From: Tiliqua scincoides
Taxonomy: Eukaryota > Chordata > Lepidosauria > Squamata > Scincidae
Direction of reading: 5' to 3'
Assembly (NCBI RefSeq): GCF_035046505.1
Contig: NC_089823.1
Coordinates: forward strand, 4,828,767 to 4,892,766
DNA length: 64,000 bases
Numbering within the stretch: position 1 is the stretch's first letter; the number at the start of each line of letters is the position of its first letter. The position numbers and the translations under genes are program-made. This document shows, one piece after another, positions 1 to 9,587 of the stretch. The notes under the pieces are model-generated. The model saw only the letters and a list, made by a program, of their open reading frames with translations, did no database searches and was not told the origin of the DNA.

Positions 1-288
1 GCTAACTTGATTTCAGTTTCTCTGGAAACAGAGCCCTTAAGTTTCAAAGCACATCCACACACACTCCTCTTTTTCTCTTGCACAAACAACTGGTGTGCAA
101 GTGGTGAGAGGACGCTTCTAGCGAGGAAGCCATTTCCCCAGCAGATGGGTGAATATAACCAGTCAGGTCTTCTGATGTAGATGTCTTTAGCAAGGAGTGT
201 GTGTGCATTTTTAAAGGACTGGTATGTGTCACCAGAATGTCTGAAGGTGCCATTTAGCACCCAGGCTGATGCTGGCTTTTCATAGGTC
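1..288. other. No recognised feature
   Basis: I see no gene, repeat terminus or tandem structure here. If the putative minus-strand gene starting near 1012 is real, this stretch lies in its first intron. Confidence 0.4.
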
Positions 289-761
289 TTGTAACAGAGT
301 ATGAGAATAGGGACCTCGGAGCAGTGGTGTAGCTAGGAGGGCAAAGCACAAAGTTTTGCAGGGAGCCACAGCACAGAGTGCAAGTGTCCCCTCCCCTCCG
401 GAGCCATTCTGGGTGGGGGGTGCAAAATGTTTGCATCCCCCAAACAGAATGGCTCCAGAAAGGAGGGGGAGGGGATGACTGCACACCTTGCTGTGGCTCT
501 CTGTAAAACTTAGTTCTTTGTAGCTGCAGTGAGGCTCCCTGCAAAACTTCGTCCTTTGCCCCCCTATCCGTAGCCTCTTGTAACAGAGAATGGGAACTGG
601 GACCATGAACTAGTGGCGTGGCTAGAGGAGAAGAAGCCACTAAATTTTGCAGTGAGCCCCCCCCCACCTAAAATAGCTCCGGAGGGGAGGGGCCGCTCGC
701 ACGTCGCGCTGAGGCTCCCTGCAAAACTTAGTGCTTTGCCCCCCTCTAGCTACGCCACTCC
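289..761. repeat. Tandemly duplicated hAT MITE plus flank
   Basis: Two hAT-type MITE copies (termini like CAGTGGCGTAGCTAG and CTAGCTACGCCACTG) lie head to tail. Each is preceded by the same short flank, CTTGTAACAGAG(T/A)ATG, at about 289 and 575. The first MITE starts at 322; the second runs to about 760. A shared non-transposon flank argues that flank and element were duplicated together, not that two insertions occurred. Both copies keep the family's inner motif, TTTTGCAG near the start and CTGCAAAACTTAGT near the end. The second copy has a short, G/C-homopolymer-rich centre. Confidence 0.65.
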
Positions 762-879
762 ATCAGACAGGCTGCATAACGCTCACCTTTGTCTTTCCCT
801 CCCCCCCAACGGAAAAGTGGTGATTTGGGGGTGCCAAAAGGGAACCCCCCCTTATTTCCAAGGGAACCCCCCACCTGGA

Positions 880-1420
880 TCTTCCCGAAGATGCCTCTCA
901 CGGCTCCTGGGGGCTGCCTGGCCCCGATCCTGGGTGCAACGTGGCTGGAGAGGGGCCGGGGGGATGGCCAAGTTTTGCCAGGGAGGGGACGGGCGCCACT
1001 CACCTTCGCCATGGAGGGGGAAGCTCTGCCGCTGCTGCTTCTCCCGCTGCTTCTGCCGCCTGCCTGGCTGGCTGGCTGGCTGGATCGGGGCAGGGGCTGC
1101 TCGCCCTGCGCTGGGAAGCGGCCGCCCAGCTGGCTCCGGCTGCGCGATGCGCTCCCCGCCTGGCTGGCTGGCTGTGCACGCCCGCCGCACGCCTCCCGGC
1201 CGCCTGCACCGCCTTTCACCTCCGCTGCCGGAGCCCCCGCCCCCCGCGCGCTCCCGTCCCTCCTCTCCCCCCCCCGGCGCCAGCTGGATAGGCTGGGGAG
1301 CGTCTCCAAAGTGTTCAGCTCCGCCCGCTGCGTCCACACAGCTCTGCGCAGGGAGATCCGGGGGGGCGGGCTGAGGGCTGGCCTCGCTGTGGCCGCTCCC
1401 CCCTGGGGGGCAGGGGGTGG
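880..1420. promoter_or_regulatory. CpG island, candidate promoter
   Basis: This block is much richer in GC and CpG than the rest of the window, with CGCGCG, GGCCGC and several GGGCGG/CCGCCC boxes. It also contains short CTGG/CCAG tetranucleotide runs near 1063-1084 and 1161-1176. In a vertebrate genome such an unmethylated-looking block normally marks a promoter. It overlaps the putative minus-strand first exon ending at 1004. I see no clear TATA box. Confidence 0.75.
1004..1340 (-). CDS. Putative first exon of an unidentified host gene (5' UTR plus Met-Ala-Lys)
   Basis: On the minus strand ATG (1012-1010), GCG and AAG are followed immediately by GTGAGT (1003-998), a consensus 5' splice donor. 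This would give an exon encoding Met-Ala-Lys that ends in phase 0. The upstream sequence to about 1340 is CpG-island DNA with purine-rich CAGCAG/CAGCCAG runs, typical of a vertebrate 5' UTR; its 5' end is a guess. The start context has G at +4 but T at -3, so it is only moderate. All later exons would lie beyond the left edge, so the gene cannot be named from three residues. On the plus strand an ATG at 1011 opens a leucine-rich, signal-peptide-like frame in a good Kozak context. I prefer the minus strand because of the perfect donor, but either could be chance. Confidence 0.35.
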
Positions 1421-1512
1421 GCTTCTGCAGGGAGGAGGAGGAGGAGGGAACTTTTGGCAGAGGAAGGAGGCGCGGGGAACATCTGCTGCAGGCTGTTCCA
1501 GGGGGCCCACAT

Positions 1513-1801
1513 CAGGGAGGCATGGTGGGTGGGGAGGCAGGTGAGGCAGAGCCTCCCGCACCAGAGTCCTTCGCAAAGCACCGCCGGCGTGTCAGGTGAG
1601 GCAGTGCCTCCCGCACCAGAGTCCTTCAAAAAGCGGAGGTGCACAGGCACTCACACCCCATGTGAAGAGCAGGGAGGTCATGGGGACACAGAGCCTATGG
1701 GCGGCGAGTGCTTGCGCATGTCACATGGCGGTGGTGCTTTTTGAAGGACAGCGGTGGGGAGGCTCTGCCTCACCTGCCTCCCCACCCACCACACTTCCCT
1801 G
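1513..1801. mobile_element. Palindromic hAT MITE (CAGGGACGTG family), with internal duplication
   Basis: The left arm (GGTGGGTGGGGAGGCAGGTG) is the reverse complement of the right arm near 1775-1795. The 8-mers flanking the element, GCCCACAT and GCCCAAAC, match at 6 of 8 positions, consistent with a decayed hAT target-site duplication. It is longer than its relatives because the left-arm block ending CAGAGTCCTTC is repeated in tandem (about 1540-1590 and 1596-1640). Confidence 0.75.
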
Positions 1802-2103
1802 GCCCAAACTGACCCCTTGGAGCTGGGCAGCAAGGTCTGGTGGGCTGAGGGAGCAGTTCTGCTCCACTGATTCCCAGCCCCGCTGCTATTACCCCCCCTT
1901 CTCTGGGATCCCTCAGCTGGTGGAGGCTCCAACCATTCAATGTTCCTCCATGCAAAACAAACTCTGTGCGTGTCGGGGAGAAGGTTCTGTTCTGCAGATG
2001 TGCTTGCTTTCTGTGTGTTGGATTTTCTTTCATAGATTCCATCACGTAGGTCCCACCTGCAATTGGAAGTGGTGCAGTACAGACACAGGTGGACCTATTT
2101 CAG
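1802..2103. other. No recognised feature
   Basis: Single-copy-looking sequence between a MITE and a SINE. No open frame or repeat terminus that I can support. Confidence 0.4.
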
Positions 2104-2106
2104 TGA

Positions 2107-2163
<57 letters not shown>

Positions 2164-2505
2164 CAGGTATTTATATACCGCCTTTCTTGGTCTTTATTCA
2201 AGACTTTATTCAAGGTGGTTTACATAGGCAGGCTTTATTAAATCCCTATTAAATAGGGATTTTTACAATTTCAAAGAAGGTTCTTTCTTTCAAGAACGAC
2301 TACATTCAAGGTGTTTCATTCTGATCTGGCTTCACATTCTGGCCTCCATCCTCCCAGGCTCAGCGCAGATGGAATAACTCGGCTCAGCTTTTCAGCTGCT
2401 CCAAGGTCGCACGGTGCTGGTGGCCTCGAACTGGCGACCTTGTGGATGTTATCTTCGGGCAGACGGAGGCTCTACCCTCTAGACCAGCCCTCCTGCCCAG
2501 AATTA
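2104..2505 (-). mobile_element. tRNA-derived SINE with L2-like tail and (TTA)n end
   Basis: Read on the minus strand, the head at 2500-2430 carries an A-box-like TGGTCTAGAGGGT and a B-box-like AGTTCGAGGCC, so it is tRNA-derived and RNA polymerase III-type. A body of about 250 bp follows. The 3' end reads AAAGGCGGTATATAAATA, then an (ATT)n run at 2108-2160. This tail resembles the 3' end of the window's L2 LINEs (GGCGGGATATAAATT plus microsatellite), implying L2 machinery for its mobility. A second copy in the other orientation is at 16140-16505. Confidence 0.8.
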
Positions 2506-2598
2506 AGCCTCAGTTGTGCTGGAGGAGTACTGGAACAGTGGAGAGGGTTTCAGAAGGTGGGGAAGGGGACCACTGGGAACTGACTGTTCTTGTCCTCC

Positions 2599-2965
2599 TC
2601 ACACAAGAACCAGATGACATCCACTAAAATTGAGTGTTGGGAGAGTTAGGACAGACAAAAGAAAATATTTCTTTACCCAGTGTGTAATTAGTCTGTGGAA
2701 CTCCTTGCCACAGGATGTAGTGATGGATGGCTTTAAAAGGGGATTGGACAAATTTCTGGAGGAAAAGTCCATCATAGGTTGCAAGCCATGATTGGTTTGT
2801 GCAACCTGCTGATTTTAGAAATGGGCTACAACAGAATGCCAGGTGCAAGGGAGGGCACCAGGATGCAGGTCTCTTGTTGTCTTGTGTGTTCCCTGAGGCA
2901 TCTGGTGGGCCACTGTGAGATACAGGAAGCTGGACTAGATGGGCCCTTCAGCAGGGCTTATGACA
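2599..2965 (+). mobile_element. CR1 LINE 3' fragment
   Basis: Encodes the CR1 ORF2 C-terminal stretch (a degenerate match to VGRVRTDKRKYFFTQ and LWNSLPQDVV), followed by the 3' UTR with CTGTGAGATACAGGAAGCTGG. It is 5' truncated and lacks the final octamer tail. Confidence 0.85.
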
Positions 2966-3117
2966 TTACTGGAAACTGGTTAGATCTCCATACACCTGCT
3001 CTCTTGCCATCTAGCCAACTAGCCATCCATATTTCTGGAGAGCTGCTACTGATTGCATTCCCAACAACTATTTGGGTAGTAGGAACCCATGTGTTCCATC
3101 AGCAGATGCTTGGGGAG

Positions 3118-3314
3118 CAGGGACATGCGGTGGGTGGGGAGGCAGGTGAGGAAGAGCCTCCCCAGCGGAGTCCTTTGAAAAGTACCACCAACATGTGAGG
3201 TGTGCAAACACTCACAACCCACATGCTCTGTGCTTCACACGGTGGCGGCGCTTTTCGATGGACTCCGGTGGGGAGGCTCTGCCTCACCTGCCTCCCTACC
3301 TACCCACATCCCTG
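3118..3314. mobile_element. Palindromic hAT MITE (CAGGGACGTG family)
   Basis: Starts CAGGGACATGCGGTGGGTGG and ends with the complementary arm finishing CACATCCCTG. The two arms pair over most of their length around a short centre near 3210. The flanking 8-mers TTGGGGAG and CTGGAGAG match at 6 of 8 positions. Confidence 0.8.
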
Positions 3315-3689
3315 CTGGAGAGAGAGGGAGGCTGTCTGGGATACGGAACTGAAACCTGGGGCAACAGAAGACATGTGGAATTGTCGCAGTGAGATTGTGT
3401 GGGGTCACGTAAAGTTCGGCCCACACTTCAGTGTCCTGTGCATCATTTGAGGAAGATTTGTAGCAGCAAACATGACTATGTTGTTGCTATTGTGACAAAC
3501 ATCACAAACACACATGGCTCGGCAAGTGCTGGTCTGCTGATGCAACAGAAAATGATGACTGAGCTCACTCCATCGCAGCTGAACCCACCCCAATGACATC
3601 GGTCAGATGTTTCATAATCTCAGGCACGCCCAACCACAAGCTGACATGTCCTCTCCTTGGTGCTACGGGTTCAAAAGTCACTGTTCTAG
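3315..3689. other. No recognised feature
   Basis: AT-mixed sequence upstream of the L2 copy. The exact L2 5' junction is not visible and may lie anywhere from about 3600 to 3700. Confidence 0.35.
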
Positions 3690-5753
3690 CACAGTGGACC
3701 TGAACCAGCTAAGAACCAGGGCCCAGTTAAGAGCTTACTCTAAGGCGGTGGTGGCAGCTAAAAGGGTATACTTTTCTGCCTCCATTGCATCTGCAGAGAA
3801 CCGTCCAGCTGAGCTCTTTCATGTAGTCCATAGCCTTTTACATCTGGCCCCCGCTACTGGTGGGGAGGAGCACTCAGAGACTCGCTGTGACGAGTTCGCA
3901 AAACACTTTGCAGAGAAGGTTGATCAGATTCGGCATGACTTGGACGCTGCTGGGGGCATATCTAGTGATGTCCCCGGGGAACCTGTCTATCCTGCTATTT
4001 GGGATTCTTTTCAGCATGTAGAGCCTGAGGATGTGGACAGGATTCTCTGGAGTGTGAGACCTGTTGCTTGCCCGCTCAACCTTTGCCCAGCATGGCTAAT
4101 TAGGGCTGCCCAGGAAGGACTGGCCAAGTGGATGGGGAGGGTGGTGAACTCATCTCTGAGGGAGGGGGTGCTTCCGCCTGCCTTGAAGCAGGCGATGGTT
4201 CGCCCCCTCCTGAAGAAGCCCGCCCTGGATCCCACTAATTTAAACAACTTTCGGCCAGTCTCGAATATCCTTTTCCTGGGCAAGGTGATTGAGTGGGTGG
4301 TGGCATCCCAGCTTCAGAGGGTACTGGAGGAAACAGATTATCTGGACCCATTCCAATCTGGCTTCAGGCCGGGGTTCGGGACGGAAACTGCCTTGGTCGC
4401 CTTGGTGGATGACCTTTGCCGGGGAATGGACAGGGGGAGTGCGTCCCTGTCCGAGCTCGGCAGCTCGGACCTCTCGGCAGCTTTTGACACCATCGACCAT
4501 GGTGTCCTTCTGGGTCAGCTGGCCGGGTTGGGGCTTGGAGGCACTGTTTTGAAGTGGTTCCGCTCCTTCCTGGCTGACAGATCCCAGAAGGTGGTGCTGG
4601 GGGACGCTTGTTCGGCACCCCGACCTCTTAGGTTTGGGGTGCCGCAGGGTTCCATCTTATCCCCCATGCTCTTTAACATCTACATGAAACCGCTGGGAGA
4701 GGTCATCCGGGGGTTTGGAGTGGCATACCATCAGTATGCTGATGACACCCAGCTTTATCTCTCCTTTCCCCCTGATTCTGAGGAGGCGGTTGGGGTCCTG
4801 GATCGCTGTCTGGAGGCGGTTAGGGGCTGGATGTAGGCGAACAAGCTGAAATTAAATCCGGATAAGACAGAGGTGCTCTTGGTTCGGAAATCCACAGCTC
4901 GGGTGCTGGACTATCGTCCTGCTCTGAATGGGGTTGCACTCCCTCTGAAGGAGCAGGTCCGCAGCTTGGGGGTTCTCCTGGATCCACAGCTGCTCTTGGA
5001 GGCCCAGGTGTCGGCGGTGGCCAGGGGAGCCTTTGCTCAGCTTCGGCTGATTCGCCAGCTGCGACCGTACCTGAGCTGCACGGACCTGGCCACAGTACCC
5101 CATGCCCTAGTGACATCTAGATTAGATTATTGCAATGCTCTCTACGTGGGGCTGCCTCTGAAGACGGTCCGGAAATTACAACTAGTACAGAACGCAGCTG
5201 CTCGTGTGAGGGCTGGAGCACGTCGGTTTGACTCTTTCGAGCCGTTGCTCCGGCGGCTACACTGGCTGCCGGTTCTGTTCCGGGCCCAATTCAAGGTGCT
5301 AGTTTTGACTTTTAAAGCCCTTTACGGCTCGGGTCTGGGGTATTTGAGGGACCGCCTCCTTCCTTACAATCCTGCCCGTACTCTTAGATCATCTGGGGGG
5401 GCCCTTTTGACTGTGCCACCACCAAGAGATGCGAGAGGGGCGGCCGCCAGGAAGAGGGCCTTCTTGGTGGTGGCCCCCGAACTTTGGAATACCCTCCCCT
5501 TAGAATTGAGAACTGCTCCCTCGTTGTTAATATTTTGGCGTGGACTGAAGACCTTTTTATTTCAAAAAGCTTTTAACTGTTGACCGGCTGCCTGGCTGTT
5601 CTTTCTCTTTTTATATTAGAATCCGCAGGGTCTGTTTTAGTTTTTTAAGTATTTGAAAACTGTTTTTATTATTGTTTTTAATTGCTAATTTTGTATTTTT
5701 AATTGTCGTAGGCCGCCTTGTGTGCCCATGGGGCAAAAAGGCGGGATATAAAT

Positions 5754-5798
<45 letters not shown>
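3690..5798 (+). mobile_element. L2-clade LINE, 5' truncated
   Basis: Contains the reverse transcriptase, C-terminal region, a short 3' UTR (5584-5752) and a (GAT)n microsatellite tail. The 3' UTR ends GGCAAAAAGGCGGGATATAA. The endonuclease is missing, as expected after 5' truncation during target-primed reverse transcription. A second copy of the same subfamily is at 40940-42085. The good state of the frame suggests a young insertion. Confidence 0.9.
3703..5583 (+). pseudogene. L2 ORF2 reverse transcriptase with one in-frame stop
   Basis: One frame runs through this region, broken only by a TAG at 4834-4836 after the residues RGWM. In the sister copy at 40940 the same codon is TGG, so this is a single base change. 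RT motifs in order are NLNNFRPVSN, SGFRPGFGTETALV, DLSAAFDTIDH, GVPQGSILSPMLFNIYM and the catalytic YADD (nt 4735-4746). After these come the thumb and the C-terminal block RLHWLPVLFRAQFKVLVLTF. The enzyme would copy its own RNA at a nicked target. The lack of an endonuclease makes this copy non-autonomous. Clade assignment rests on the RT motifs and the microsatellite-type 3' tail. Confidence 0.85.
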
Positions 5799-5799
<1 letters not shown>

Positions 5800-5815
5800 A
5801 ATAATAATAATTAAT
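5753..5815 (+). repeat. (GAT)n then (AAT)n microsatellite, L2 tail
   Basis: About 15 GAT units directly follow the L2 3' terminus, then pass into AATAATAAT and AACAAC. The position and phase suggest it is the replicated 3' tail of the L2 copy. Confidence 0.9.
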
Positions 5816-6105
5816 AACAACAACAACATGGAGCTCTTATATGATGTGGGGGTCCCTGAACGGGCGATAAACGGAAGACCTTCACATTATGAGAAGCAAG
5901 AACTGGCTGAGAAGTAACTTCTGGGATGCTTCTGAGTTGCTGGTGGCAAACTGACCAATGCCCGCTATTTGCAAAGTGCTCCTCAGCAGTTTCCCACAGC
6001 TTCCACATGCTGGTCATGGCCAGTCCCTGGATGTGCTGGGCTCTTGGGCATGGTCTGTTCTGGCACCTTTGTCCATGTGTGTCCCATCTCCTGGCTTGCC
6101 CTGCC
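5816..6105. other. No recognised feature
   Basis: No repeat terminus or open frame that I can support. Confidence 0.35.
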
Positions 6106-6110
6106 CTAGC

Positions 6111-6200
6111 CAGGCCCGTAGCCAGGATTCTAGGGGGAGGCAACTATTTTTTCAAGGGGGGCAATGATGTCAGTTATCTATACTGGTGGGCAAAATGAAA
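6111..6200 (+). mobile_element. hAT-type element fragment (CAGGCCCGTAGCCAGGA end)
   Basis: The sequence CAGGCCCGTAGCCAGGATTC followed by a G-rich run looks like the terminus of a widespread vertebrate non-autonomous hAT. Only one end is visible; the other is lost or too diverged to place. Confidence 0.5.
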
Positions 6201-6420
6201 GGATAAGTATGGAGAAACATCAAATACCCAAAACTCCCCCAAATTTGAGGAAGAGAAAATAATGTGGTTTTTTTAAAAGATGCATTCATTATCTGTAAAG
6301 CAACATAACAATAATTTGCATAGAATAAATGCATCTCTGCATGCAATGTAAAATGTATTGCCTACATAGAAATAACATGCAACATATCCTTTCATTTACA
6401 CACCAGTGCAATACACAGGC

Positions 6421-6770
6421 CTGCAACCCTGCAAACGTAAAACATATCACTGTGATGCAGGTAGTATTTATTTGTATTGTTGTTGTTGGCATCCTTCATC
6501 TCGGAAGACTATGGTATCGCGCTCTGATTGGTGGTTCTGGAACAGAGTGTCCTCTCCAGCGCGCAAAGCCTGGGTAAAGTAGATATGGAGGATAGACTGT
6601 TTCCCATGCAGCAAATCCCCCCTCTCCATGTCGCTGGAATGGTCCAATGGAAAGGCAGAGGCCAATACAGTTGGTTCCAGCGGCGTCGCAGGAGTTGCCA
6701 GAACGTGACTGTGTTCAGCCATGAACTGCCTCAGGGACTCCTGCTCCGAATTTTGCCTCGAGGTTGACTC
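6421..6770 (-). mobile_element. 3' end of a LINE related to the Cys/His-tailed family
   Basis: On the minus strand the element ends CTTCCGAGATGAAGGATGCC at about 6485. This resembles the 3' terminus of the LINEs at 43622-44335 and 12968-13672 (CTTTCGAGACTGAAGGTTGCC), and the preceding TGTTCCAGAA motif is also shared. Further inside, the sequence differs from those copies, so it is a diverged subfamily. The 60 bp beyond the terminus (6421-6480) is also shared with the locus at 32951. Confidence 0.6.
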
Positions 6771-6904
6771 CTGAAGCCTTTTCCATAACTGGATGTAGGC
6801 TCAAGGCAGTGGAGGTTTGGGATCAGAGTTTTCCTTCTCTTAGATGAGCTGCCTTCCCAGGCTAACGAGTCCCATCTACCTGGTGGCTGTATTACTTGTA
6901 TTGA

Positions 6905-7315
6905 AAGTGCCTATTTAACACCCATCTAGCACCTATCTAACACCTATATAGCACCTATCTTACACCTATATAATGCCTATCTAGTGCCTATGCAACACCT
7001 ATATAGCACCTAACACCAATCTAGCACCTACATAACGCCTATATAATACCTATCTAGTGCCTATTTAGCACCTATACAGCGCCTATTTAATGCCTATTTA
7101 ACACCTATCTAATGCCTATCTAGCGCCTACATAACGCCTACTTAATGCCTACTTAGCGCCTATATAGCACCTATATAATGCCTATCTAGCGCCTATATAA
7201 TGCCTATCTAACACCTATATAGTGCCTATTTAACACCTATATAGCGCCTGTCTAGCACCTATTTATCACCTATATAATGCTATATAACGCCTATCTAGCA
7301 CCTTTATAACATTTG
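6905..7315. repeat. 12-bp minisatellite
   Basis: About 34 units of a 12-base motif close to CACCTATNTANN, with variants GCCTATNTAATG, CACCTATATAGC and GCCTATCTAGCG. The period is kept except for rare losses near 7011 and 7278. The CCTAT core is almost invariant while the last bases vary (ACA, GCA, ATG, GCG). Confidence 0.9.
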
Positions 7316-7609
7316 TCGATGACACATTGCTGGTGCATTGATACATATTAAAATAAAATTTATTTACTTTACATAAAAGCAAGAGGAAAGATATGCTAGT
7401 CAAATACAGTAACGTCATTGGAACACTAGTTTTTTTTTTTACAATATTCATTACTTTTAAAAAGCAAAGTACAGAAGATCTGAATTTACTGAATCTACCT
7501 GCTTGAGTCGAATTCTCTCAGCTTTCTGAGAGTTGAATCTCCTTAGAACTAGGGGTGGATCCAGTGTCTGTATTCGGGAGGGGGCCATGGGCACTACCTT
7601 CAGAGCCCA
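7316..7609. other. AT-rich stretch, nothing recognised
   Basis: Includes a T run at 7431-7440. No gene or repeat terminus supported. Confidence 0.35.
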
Positions 7610-8745
7610 GGACAACCAGGCAGGTAGACCTGGGCTCCCGCTTGAGCTTATCACCTCTGTGGCCATTTGCTGGGTGGGTAGACCTCCTTGGTCTGAACTT
7701 GGTCTGGACTTGGTCTGGACTTGGAGCCCAGGTTTACCTGCTGTGTAGATCTGGGCTCCTGCTTGAGCTTATGGCTTCTGTGGACATTTGCTGGGCAGGC
7801 AGATCTGGGTCTGGGCTCCCACCTGGACTTGGAGGCCTGGTCTACCTGCTTGGGTAGACCTAGGCTCCTGATTGAGCTTATAGCCTACATAAGAACATAA
7901 GAAGAGCCCTGCTGAATCAGGCCAAAGGCCCATCTAGTCCAGCTTCCTGTATCTCACAGTGGCCAACCAAATGCTTCAGGGAGCACAAAAGACAGCAAGA
8001 CACAACCTGCATCCTGGTGTCCTCTCCTGCATCTGGCATTGAGGTAGCCTACTTCTAAAATCAGGAGCTTGCACATACCTATCATGACTTGTAACCTGTG
8101 ATGGACTTTCCTCCAGAAATGTGTCCAATCCCCTCTTAAAGGCATCTAAGCAAGTTGCCATCACCACTTCCTGTGGTAAGGAGTTCCACAGACTAATTAC
8201 ACGCTGGGTCAAGAAATATTTTCTTTTGTCTGTCCTAACTCTCCCGACACTCAGTTTCAGTGGCTGTCCCCTGGTTCTGGTGTTACGTGAGAGGGAAAAG
8301 AACATCTCTCTAGTCATCCCTTGCATATATGTCTCAATCATGTCTCCCCTCAGGCCTCTGTGGTTATTTGCTGGGTGGGTAGACCTGGGCTCCCACCTGG
8401 ACTTGGAGCCCGGCCCAGGTCTACCTGTTTGGGTAGACCTGGGCTCCTGATTGAGCTGAAAGCCTCTGTGGCTGTTTGCTGGGTGGGTAGACCTGGGCTC
8501 CCACCTGGACTTGGAGCCCGGCCCAGGTCTACCTGTTTGGGTAGACCTGGGCTCCTGATTGAGCTGAAAGCCTCTGTGGCTGTTTGCTGGGTGGGTAGAC
8601 CTGGGCTCCCACCTGGACTTGGAGCCCGGCCCAGGTCTACCTGTTTGGGTAGACCTGGGCTCCTGATTGAGCTGAAAGCCTCTGTGGCTGTTTGCTGGGT
8701 GGGTAGACCTGGGCTCCCATTCCACCCAATCCCCTTGACACCTGC
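7610..8745. repeat. 108-bp minisatellite, interrupted by a CR1
   Basis: Four regular units start with GCCTCTGTGG at 8354, 8462, 8570 and 8678, exactly 108 bp apart and nearly identical. More diverged units of 108-117 bp precede them at about 7651 and 7764. Each unit contains GGTAGACCTGGGCTCC twice in slightly different contexts, so it may itself be a duplicated half-unit. Because 108 is divisible by three, long repetitive open frames arise on both strands; I do not regard these as genes. The array is split by a CR1 insertion at 7886-8352. Confidence 0.92.
7886..8352 (-). mobile_element. CR1 LINE 3' end inserted in the minisatellite
   Basis: On the minus strand it runs from the ORF2 C-terminus (GDMIETYMQGMTRE..., then VGRVRTDKRKYFLTQRV) through the CR1 3' UTR to a TTCTTATGTTCTTATG tail at about 7886. 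It carries a few changes relative to the window's younger CR1 copies. Minisatellite units lie on both sides, so the array is older than the insertion. Confidence 0.9.
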
Positions 8746-8814
8746 CCAGTAGGTGTTACCCTGACATCTGATTTTGCTCTCCATCCTGGCAGGCACCCTT
8801 CCCTGCTGGCAGGA

Positions 8815-8842
8815 CGGGGGGTGGTGGTGGTGGTGGTGGTTT
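8815..8842. repeat. (TGG)n microsatellite
   Basis: A short run of GTGGTGGTGG. Confidence 0.85.
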
Positions 8843-9587
8843 GCACCCATGGCCTCCCCCGGATCCGCCCCTACTTAGAACCTTTTCCACACTTAAGTTC
8901 TTGGTTCTCTTTAGCTCAAATGCTTTCCATGTTTTCTCCCACCAGAAAAGGGGTCTCCCCAGCCCCCAAGCAGCAGCCATTAATTTTAAAAGTATATCTG
9001 AAAGGCAAGAACCTGCCCGCATGATTTCTCCACACAGAAACATTTTTCCCTGCCCCCCCCCCACAGCAGTAGCATTATAGTAATTAGCATGTTCCACAGT
9101 AGAAGAAACAGCACCCTCCCTTCCCCCAGCCAGTACAAGGAGAAATCTCTCCCAACCTTCCTGTAGCTGCTCTTGACCAGCCCTGCTCTCCATGTGCTCT
9201 GGATGGGGGCAGGGTGATCAGAGGTCACAACTTCCAAGGAGCCCCCCCCCCAGGACCCTGTTCTACTCACTCTACACACATGCACTCTCTCTCCTCCCCA
9301 ATCCCTGCCAGAGACTCTTCCTTCCTGTGTACAAAAAATGTTGCAAAAATGGGCTTCAAATCACCTCCCACTGACGCCAGATTAGATAGAGGACAGGTTT
9401 GGAAAAAATGCTAGGGGGGGCAAACTGCTGGCTCAGGGCCCCCTGGCCCCCCCTAGCTACAGCCTTGCCCCAGCTAATCCCCCCACTCCCCGTCCCTGGC
9501 TGTCCCACTTGTTCATCTCCATCCTACCTGATGCATTCCCTCCCCAACCAAGCAACCCCAACCTCCCCCACACTGAGCAGAGGCATA
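8843..9587. other. Mostly unrecognised; poly-C runs
   Basis: C-rich stretches near 9051-9062 and 9243-9252. Around 9408-9462, GCTAGGGGGGGC and CCCCCCTAGCTACAGCC resemble decayed hAT MITE ends, but I cannot define an element. No gene is supported. Confidence 0.35.

Noticed and set aside
1011-1300. Plus-strand secreted protein starting MEGEALPLLLLPLLLPP
   Set aside because: It has a signal-peptide-like start and a good Kozak context, but the same ATG region on the minus strand has a perfect splice donor. The Leu/Trp pattern comes from CTG/CTGG repeats. Not excluded, but I do not call it.
4289-4618. Alternative-frame and antisense open frames over the L2 reverse transcriptase
   Set aside because: They are shadows of the GC-rich RT frame and have no domain of their own.
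8321-8752. Long repetitive open frames as genes
   Set aside because: The 108-bp period is divisible by three, so open frames arise on both strands from the minisatellite. Composition and repetition explain them.
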